From positions 1 through 10,685 of the forward strand of contig JAQGHZ010000276.1 of the NCBI GenBank assembly GCA_028291485.1: 10,685 nt of DNA, in the 5' to 3' direction. The notes under the pieces are model-generated. The model was not told the origin of the DNA and did not search any database. It worked only from the letters and a program-made list of their open reading frames with translations. A program made the position numbers and the translations under genes. This DNA comes from Rubritepida sp. (GTDB taxonomy: Bacteria > Pseudomonadota > Alphaproteobacteria > Acetobacterales > Acetobacteraceae). Positions 6,876 to 10,685 of this stretch are shown one piece after another. Position 1 is the first letter of the stretch. Each line of letters begins with the position of its first letter.

Positions 6876-6992
6876 GCGCGAGGGGGTGGTCTTTCTTATA
6901 CCGCCAGTAAGCGGACGGGACAGCCCCATTGCTTCGCCCCAGAGAGCGCGAATGCGGTTCGTGCCGCGTATCAGATCGCAGTTTCAAATCGC

Positions 6993-7068
6993 GGACAGGG
7001 TTCGGCTTATGGCGAACGAACGTGCGAGCCGAAACGTAGCGTCGGTTCGAATCCCACTCTGTCCGCCA
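6993..7068 (+). other. 76-base tRNA-like remnant (Ser-type acceptor and T arm, CCA end)
   Basis: GGACAGG at 6993-6999 pairs over seven bases (one G-T) with TCTGTCC at 7058-7064. These are followed by G and CCA, as in a serine tRNA with discriminator G. The T arm is GTCGG-TTCGAAT-CCCAC (7041-7057) with one C-C mismatch. GTTCG (7000-7004) and CGAAC (7013-7017) form a D-arm-like stem. The spacing fits a 76-base tRNA exactly, but the anticodon region does not pair, position 33 is C rather than T, and the long variable arm of tRNA-Ser is missing. It is therefore not a working tRNA. The best reading is a degenerate or recombined tRNA-Ser gene or the 3'-end copy left as an attachment site. Confidence 0.45.
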
Positions 7069-7241
7069 CCTCAGCGCGGGCATTGTGGACGGCGTGCCCA
7101 TCCCTCCTGCAACTACCAGAAAAGTGGATCACGCAGGACCGATCATGCTCGATGCTGTGCTGTCGTTGGAGAAATAGGCGCCGCCACGGAAAACCATCAA
7201 GTCAGTCTAAAGAGCTGGAAGGAAAAATGGCCGCAGGCGTA

Positions 7242-7256
7242 GCGTCAGTTTGACGC
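7242..7256 (-). terminator. Hairpin at the lipase stop codon, weak terminator candidate
   Basis: GCGTCA and TGACGC form a perfect six-base inverted repeat with a three-base loop overlapping the lipase stop. On the minus strand an ATTTTTCC tract comes only about 15 bases later, so intrinsic termination is uncertain. Confidence 0.25.
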
Positions 7257-8270
7257 CACCCGGACTCGAGGTGGCTCAGCGCAGGGCTGAACCGCCTGAG
7301 GCCGTGCCGGGACGGCATTGCTTGCGAGGTCGTCAATGCGTTGAGCGTACAGGCTGACCTCGTGTTCATGGTGCCTCTGGCGAATAGCGTCGACGAGGGT
7401 GGTGATTCCTGGCCCAGGAAGGTCACGTTCGAAATCGATCGGCCCGGGCATCCAGAAACGTCCATTAGGCATCAGGACAATCGATTCACCGACGTGCTGA
7501 AAATCAGTCAACCGGTACCGGGTGAACAAACTTAGACTGATAACGTGGTCGAACCAGCCTTGGCTTACCGGCACGATGGGAACCGGATCGCCGCAGTTGA
7601 CAACGCGCATGATAAGCCTCGAAAAATCCCGGGCTGCCACCGCGCCATCATTCCCGAATACCTTTGGCTGACCGTAAGTGTAGATCCCCTGGACGTCGTA
7701 GAGACGCGGTTGTTCGGAAACGAGGATACCGCCCAGAACGACCGCCACCGCGCCACCGAGCGAGTGGCCGGTGAGGACGATCGGTTGATCACTCGACAGG
7801 CGATTGTTGTCGCGCATGTCGTTCCTGATGGCGCGTGCCACCCGCAGAAATCCAGAGTGGACCTCGACCTCAAGTTCGTCGTCCCTGGCCCGCTGCGTTC
7901 CAAGATCGATGAGCGCATCGCCAGTGTTGGCCGTCCCGCGGATCGCGATGATCTGCCGTTCGCCATCGGAGCCGATGAGGTATGCGGCCCGGTGCGAAGA
8001 GCCCGGAATAGGCAGCGGATGGCACAGCATGGGGGGAAGAGCGGCCGCCTGGAGGGATGCCGTAAGATTGGCGCACGACGAGTCTTCCTCAGGCTTCACG
8101 TATGCCGCCTGGGAGATCCTCGCGTAGCGCAGCAGCGACGGTTGCGCCGCGCGGAGATCCGCCTCCATGCGGTCCATCGACATTCCGCCAAGCCCACCAT
8201 TTGCGCACGCGGACAACGTCAGAATAACGGCGAAGGAAAGGATCGCCCGCATCTTACGCAGCATCGACAT
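7245..8270 (-). CDS. Lipoprotein class 3 lipase (fungal-lipase-like alpha/beta hydrolase)
   Basis: Exported esterase/lipase of 341 residues. The signal peptide ends in the lipobox LSAC with lipidated C22, so the protein is membrane-anchored. The Lipase_3 pattern is clear: oxyanion-side motif IAIRGT at 108-113, VHSGFLRVARAI at 137-148, nucleophile elbow GHSLGGA with S170, TYGQPKVFGN at 198-207, and the acid D228 in NCGDPVPIVP. The closing histidine is probably H303 in the HEVSLY segment, matching the family's HxxSxY ending. Start ATG 8270 has AGGGGA seven bases upstream; ATGs at codons 3 and 7 are alternatives. The gene stands alone on the minus strand in a sparse region. Substrate is unknown; a short-chain ester or lipid is a family-based guess. 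Confidence 0.87.
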   Translation of the reverse strand: MSMLRKMRAILSFAVILTLSACANGGLGGMSMDRMEADLRAAQPSLLRYARISQAAYVKPEEDSSCANLTASLQAAALPPMLCHPLPIPGSSHRAAYLIGSDGERQIIAIRGTANTGDALIDLGTQRARDDELEVEVHSGFLRVARAIRNDMRDNNRLSSDQPIVLTGHSLGGAVAVVLGGILVSEQPRLYDVQGIYTYGQPKVFGNDGAVAARDFSRLIMRVVNCGDPVPIVPVSQGWFDHVISLSLFTRYRLTDFQHVGESIVLMPNGRFWMPGPIDFERDLPGPGITTLVDAIRQRHHEHEVSLYAQRIDDLASNAVPARPQAVQPCAEPPRVRVASN

Positions 8271-8652
8271 CCACCGATCCCCTACAGGCTACCGGTCACA
8301 TAGTGGGCGAAGTCGAAACGAGGCCGCAAGGAGGGCTTGCTGCCGATTTCCAATCCATCTGCCCCCATTGAGGCTATATCTATCTATCTCTGGGCGAATG
8401 GGCGACTCACCTTGGTAAGCTCCGCAGTAAAAACATTAAGGTCGTTGAGGGAGAGGATCCTCGGGAACTTCGCCTTGACGACGCGACGTAACGTCTGCCC
8501 TGCTCTCCAAGGCTCCAGTATAAGCGGATAGTTGAGGTTGTTCATTTCCGAGACTGCTTCCGTCGCCTCGTCGGTCGCCCGCTGTCGAACATCTTCGACT
8601 ACTTCGTGCTGATGCGCGATCGCGAGATTGAGCGCGGCAGGCGTTGGACGGC
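8271..8652. other. 382-base stretch between lipase and methyltransferase genes
   Basis: It contains the lipase promoter candidate, a short TATC tetranucleotide run (8376-8390), and on the minus strand an open, protein-like frame without a start codon (8384-8701, listed separately). I see no complete gene or RNA. Confidence 0.4.
8300..8329 (-). promoter_or_regulatory. Candidate sigma-70-type promoter for the lipase gene
   Basis: On the minus strand, TTGCGG (8324-8329) and CACTAT (8300-8305) are separated by 18 bases, about 30 bases upstream of the lipase ATG. The match to the consensus is partial. This is a pattern call only. Confidence 0.3.
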
Positions 8653-8701
8653 TCAGGGCTTGTCGAATTTCAAGACGAACTCGTCCTTCGGCTGCGGCGG
8701 A
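8384..8701 (-). pseudogene. Possible 5'-truncated gene fragment of unknown family
   Basis: A minus-strand frame is open from a TGA at 8702-8704 to a TAG at 8384-8386, about 105 codons. From about 8672 it reads like real protein: EIRQALSRPTPAAL, NLAIAHQHEVVEDVRQ, DEATEAVSEMNNLNYPLILE, PWRAGQTLRRVV, LSLNDLNVFTAELTKV. There is no ATG, GTG or TTG before ATG 8545, which would leave only 53 residues and has no ribosome site. The 5' part overlaps the methyltransferase tail in another frame. I recognise no family. It may be the tail of a gene whose front was deleted, or a chance open frame. Confidence 0.3.
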
Positions 8702-9525
8702 TCAGGCGTGTTCCTGTCACGCGGGTCGTTGGGATTGCGCAGGAAGTCGCCGGTCGCAACGAGCCTAAAGCCCGCGGCTTCAACTTCATGGCGAAGGAAG
8801 TCTTCCTCGATGCGATGCAAGGTACCGGCTTCGGATATGCCGGTGCCGGGGCGGCCGGCATGGTCCGCGATGACGTAAATGCCGCCAGGCTTCAGCGCAC
8901 GGAAGACAGCCCGGTTCATCATCGTCCGATCCGTACCGAGGTGTCCGAGATCGTGATAGTTGAACATCAGCGTTATGAGGTCGAACCGCCCATCCGCGAG
9001 CTCAGGCGGAACGGGATCCTCGAACGGTCGAGACACTGCGGCAATCGGCGCGGCCGCTACGCCGGCGGCGCGAAGCCTCGCATCGCGCTCGGCCAAAGCG
9101 ACAGGCGATGGGCGCGGCCCGCCTGTCGGCGCTACCGCCGGCGCGACATTCGGATGGCTATTACCCTCAGGCGAAACGGGACGCGTCACCTGCGAGCCGG
9201 AATTCGGAGGGCGGCTCTGGCCGTACACCATGCCCGTCGGTCCGATCGCCCGAGCGAGCAATTCCGTCGTGTAGCCACCGGCCGCGCTGAGATCGAGCGC
9301 CGTCATTCCAGGGCGGATTCCGACGAAGGCCATCATCTCCGCCGGCTTGCGGCGCAGATCGTTTGTGCGATCGGCGGCGCTTCTGTCCGGGCTGGCGACA
9401 ATCTGCGCGATCCCTTCGGGCGAAAGCGGCGCCGAACCACCGGGTTGCGCCGGAGCGAGGCGACTGTGAAACAGCCCCACGCCACCAGCAATAGATACCA
9501 CAAGGCTCTTCCGCGTGATGTTCAC
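8653..9525 (-). CDS. Exported class I SAM-dependent methyltransferase (COG4798-like)
   Basis: Protein of 290 residues with a signal-like N terminus (TRKSLVVSIAGGVGLFHSRLAPAQ, cleavage near residue 27) followed by a Rossmann methyltransferase domain. ADRTNDLRRKPAEMMAF precedes the SAM-binding motif I, ALDLSAAGGYTTELLA at 76-91. FDLITLMFNYHDLGH at 181-195 is the acidic motif II region, and ALKPGGIYVIADH at 210-222 is the post-II strand. Predicted methyltransferases of this type with signal peptides are known in proteobacteria (COG4798), with no established substrate. Residues about 104-145 are a Pro-rich loop not expected in the core fold. I chose GTG 9525 because GAGGA at 9532-9536 sits six bases upstream; TTG at 9531 would abut the ribosome site. 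The substrate and SAM source outside the cytoplasm are open questions. Confidence 0.82.
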   Translation of the reverse strand: MNITRKSLVVSIAGGVGLFHSRLAPAQPGGSAPLSPEGIAQIVASPDRSAADRTNDLRRKPAEMMAFVGIRPGMTALDLSAAGGYTTELLARAIGPTGMVYGQSRPPNSGSQVTRPVSPEGNSHPNVAPAVAPTGGPRPSPVALAERDARLRAAGVAAAPIAAVSRPFEDPVPPELADGRFDLITLMFNYHDLGHLGTDRTMMNRAVFRALKPGGIYVIADHAGRPGTGISEAGTLHRIEEDFLRHEVEAAGFRLVATGDFLRNPNDPRDRNTPDPPQPKDEFVLKFDKP

Positions 9526-9531
9526 CGACAA

Positions 9532-9536
9532 TCCTC
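9532..9536 (-). promoter_or_regulatory. Ribosome binding site deciding the methyltransferase start
   Basis: Minus-strand GAGGA with a six-base spacer to GTG at 9525. The alternative in-frame TTG at 9531 directly touches this motif, so the GTG is preferred. Confidence 0.6.
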
Positions 9537-9805
9537 GTCATAGCGGGGCACCCGCCTTATCGGCGAGGACGGTACGCTCGCCTCAGGCCGAAATTCAACG
9601 GGTACTGAATCGCTGTGCATTGATCCTGCCCTGCTCTGCGCCCAGAGAACGTTGTCGTCTCGGTTCCGATCGCTGCTCCAGTCGGTTTTCCAACCTCACA
9701 TTTTCCTTCCCTCGGTAGCGCCGTGAACCGCAGGTTTCCTGGGGTTTTGCCGCGTCGGCTTGAGGGTTGGAGAACGCAACGAACCCGGGATACTCTCTTC
9801 GTCGG

Positions 9806-9853
9806 CCCCAAAGTCTCCAGAGCTTGGGGGTTGGGCGATTTAACTCCCAAGCT
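9806..9853 (+). promoter_or_regulatory. Two mutually exclusive hairpins upstream of the nuclease gene
   Basis: CCCCAA (9806-9811) can pair with TTGGGG (9824-9829). AGCTTGGGGG (9821-9830) can instead pair with CTCCCAAGCT (9844-9853), ten pairs with one G-T. The arms share 9824-9829, so only one can form at a time, as in attenuators. The second hairpin is followed only by a short TT. It may also be a decayed terminator. Confidence 0.3.
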
Positions 9854-10050
9854 TTAGCGCGCTGCGATTAAATCGATTTCTTCGCGCAAGGCTTGATGCA
9901 ATTCAGCAAGCCCACCGCCTGGCGAAGGGTATCGGAAAACGGAAGATCCGAATTGTCCCCAAGCCGTTGGACAGATGTTCGATCGCCTCGATCACCGTGA
10001 AGTTCCCGGGCGAGAACGACTGGCTTCCTCACCATGGCCGCCGATGGTAG
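9844..10050 (+). pseudogene. Start-less open frame just upstream of, and in frame with, the nuclease gene
   Basis: The plus-strand frame between TAA 9841-9843 and TAG 10048-10050 reads in a protein-like way: LRLNRFLRARLDAIQQAHRL, AKGIGKRKIRIVPKPLDRC, ITVKFPGENDWLPHHGRRW. Third-position GC is higher than first- and second-position GC in this frame, which favours coding here over the opposite strand. No ATG, GTG or TTG opens it; the first TTG is well inside. It ends nine bases before the nuclease ATG in the same frame. It may be the tail of a frameshifted or truncated upstream gene. Family not recognised. Confidence 0.3.
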
Positions 10051-10059
10051 GCACAAACG

Positions 10060-10685
10060 ATGCCCTCGACCGGATCGCCTACGCGCCCCAAGGGCACCAC
10101 TAAAGGAAAAGAAGCGAAGGCCGCGCGGCCCCGTGCGAAGCGGCAGGAGAACGAAACGCCGGCCCTCGTCCGCTATCGAAACGACGGCGAAGAGTTCCAT
10201 CTCATTTGGACGGCTCGGCGTGCTCTTCGACTGCTCGACGACCGTTTAGGGTTAGAGCGAGTTGTCGTTGAGGGCGTGTCTCGGGAAGAGGAAGCAGAGG
10301 GCGTGACTGCCGGCCTGCTCGTTGTGGACACGGCGGAATACTTCGGAGACCCCCTCAAGGAGGTCCGTTACTGTCAAGTGAAGTATTCAACCCGCGCGGC
10401 GTCCGAGCCCTGGACAGTATCTGGGCTTCGGGAACGGCTTGAGGGATTTGCTAAGCGGTTCCGAGAGTTCGCAGAGCGCGATGGAGCCGAACCGACAGCC
10501 CAACGGCATCGCTTTGAATTCGTGACGAACCGCCCCATCGCGCCCGCCGTTTGCGCGGCCATCGAGATCCTCGGTGGCGGACTACCGGAGGCCGAGCCGA
10601 CCAAGGAAATCGCCGCCGCGAGTGGCGCTTCTGGCCGCCCTAGCAGTCTGTCGGATTCACGTTGTGGGCGTGGCGATATGGGCGG
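10060..10685 (+). CDS. dsDNA-nuclease-domain (Cap4/DUF4297-like) defence protein, N-terminal part, cut by window edge
   Basis: Open from ATG 10060 to the window end, about 208 codons without a stop. After a basic, low-complexity leader of about 35 residues come VRYRNDGEEFHLIWTARRAL (37-56), VVVEGVS with acidic E71, VVDTAEYF with D90 and E93, and RYCQVKYST with the Q106-V-K108 triad. Next are PWTVSGLRERLEGFAKRFRE and FVTNRPI (154-160). An acidic residue, then an Asp, then QxK is the PD-(D/E)xK nuclease signature. The whole layout resembles the dsDNA endonuclease domain of CBASS Cap4 and of large NACHT/STAND anti-phage NTPases. Any downstream NTPase or sensor domain is outside the window. ATG 10060 is the first start after an in-frame TAG (10048), with a weak GGTAGG upstream. 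From about 10633 the frame loses family-like sequence. Confidence 0.68.
   Translation, partial: MPSTGSPTRPKGTTKGKEAKAARPRAKRQENETPALVRYRNDGEEFHLIWTARRALRLLDDRLGLERVVVEGVSREEEAEGVTAGLLVVDTAEYFGDPLKEVRYCQVKYSTRAASEPWTVSGLRERLEGFAKRFREFAERDGAEPTAQRHRFEFVTNRPIAPAVCAAIEILGGGLPEAEPTKEIAAASGASGRPSSLSDSRCGRGDMG

Larger units (their letters stand above)
6807..7244. other. 438-base gene-free boundary region
   Basis: This stretch lies between the NTF2-like gene and the end of the lipase gene. It holds two hairpins (6806-6839, 6851-6869) and a tRNA-like element (6993-7068). Open frames that cross it on both strands run through the hairpins and the tRNA-like sequence and have no domain-like features. From about 7070 on I see nothing recognisable until the lipase stop. 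The texture changes here from GC-rich and dense to more mixed and sparse, so it looks like a junction between core and accessory DNA. Confidence 0.5.
9526..10059. other. 534-base divergent intergenic region with hairpins and a fragment frame
   Basis: It lies between the minus-strand methyltransferase and the plus-strand nuclease gene. It contains overlapping inverted repeats (9806-9853), a palindrome AAATCGATTT (9870-9879) and a start-less plus-strand frame (9844-10050). Other open frames here have odd composition and no motifs. Promoters for both flanking genes should lie here, but I could not pick convincing -35/-10 pairs. Confidence 0.4.

Noticed and set aside
5742..6929. Long minus-strand frame of 395 codons opposite wecC
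   Set aside because: Antisense shadow of wecC and the NTF2-like gene, both of which have clear motifs.
6993..7068. Intact functional tRNA gene
   Set aside because: The anticodon stem does not pair, position 33 is C, position 8 is G and the T stem has a mismatch, so only the acceptor and T arm are tRNA-like.
6775..7101. Minus-strand frame of 108 codons containing EWDSN
   Set aside because: The EWDSN motif is what the antisense of a tRNA T arm (GGATTCGAAC) translates to; it is a well-known spurious protein pattern.
6841..7242. Plus-strand open frame of 133 codons
   Set aside because: It reads through a hairpin and the tRNA-like element and shows no domain-like sequence.
8376..8390. TATC tetranucleotide run as a phase-variation repeat
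   Set aside because: Only about three units, at the end of a fragment frame and not inside a credible gene or promoter spacer.
8644..9543. Plus-strand frame of 299 codons opposite the methyltransferase
   Set aside because: Arg-rich antisense shadow without motifs; the minus-strand frame shows SAM-binding motifs and a ribosome site.
9557..9850. Minus-strand frame of 97 codons
   Set aside because: No recognisable domain, spans the inverted repeats, and no convincing ribosome site; treated as intergenic.
9868..10200. Minus-strand frame of 110 codons
   Set aside because: It is antisense to the start of the nuclease gene, and base-position bias over 9886-10047 slightly favours the plus strand.
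7070..10685. Complete genomic island with integrase, or prophage or CRISPR array
   Set aside because: No integrase, phage structural gene or regularly spaced repeats are visible; only indirect signs of acquired DNA are present.

Overview
The window is high-GC and densely packed up to about base 6,810, with alphaproteobacterial gene types: a tripartite-tricarboxylate-transporter (TTT) receptor, a PEP-mutase/isocitrate-lyase family lyase, a Rap1a-like secreted protein and a glycine-zipper lipoprotein. My inference is an Acetobacteraceae-like (Roseomonas-type) alphaproteobacterium. No rRNA or housekeeping marker is present to prove it.

Bases 1-6806 look like ordinary chromosome. A truncated NCS2-like permease reads in from the left edge. 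Facing it are two short envelope genes on the minus strand (a four-cysteine Rap1a-like secreted protein, then a glycine-zipper lipoprotein). Next comes a tight three-gene minus-strand operon: TTT solute receptor, PEP-mutase/isocitrate-lyase family lyase, HAD hydrolase. It looks like a carboxylate uptake-and-breakdown module. Divergent from it, on the plus strand, are a WecC-type UDP-N-acetylmannosamine dehydrogenase and a translationally coupled NTF2-like protein.

Bases 6807-7244 hold no credible gene. They carry two strong hairpins and a 76-base element with a tRNA-Ser-like acceptor stem, T arm and CCA end, but no usable anticodon arm. I read it as a tRNA remnant or attachment-site scar.

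Bases 7245-10685 have a different texture: visibly less GC-rich, long intergenic stretches, and apparent gene fragments without starts. Two complete minus-strand genes encode exported enzymes (a class 3 lipase lipoprotein and a methyltransferase with a signal peptide). The right end contains the beginning of a plus-strand gene that runs off the window from 10060. Its N terminus resembles the PD-(D/E)xK dsDNA-nuclease domain (Cap4/DUF4297-like) found at the front of large anti-phage NTPases. This stretch is probably an accessory region, and the nuclease gene is the best lead for a defence system. Only about 208 codons are visible, and the frame may be broken near 10633.
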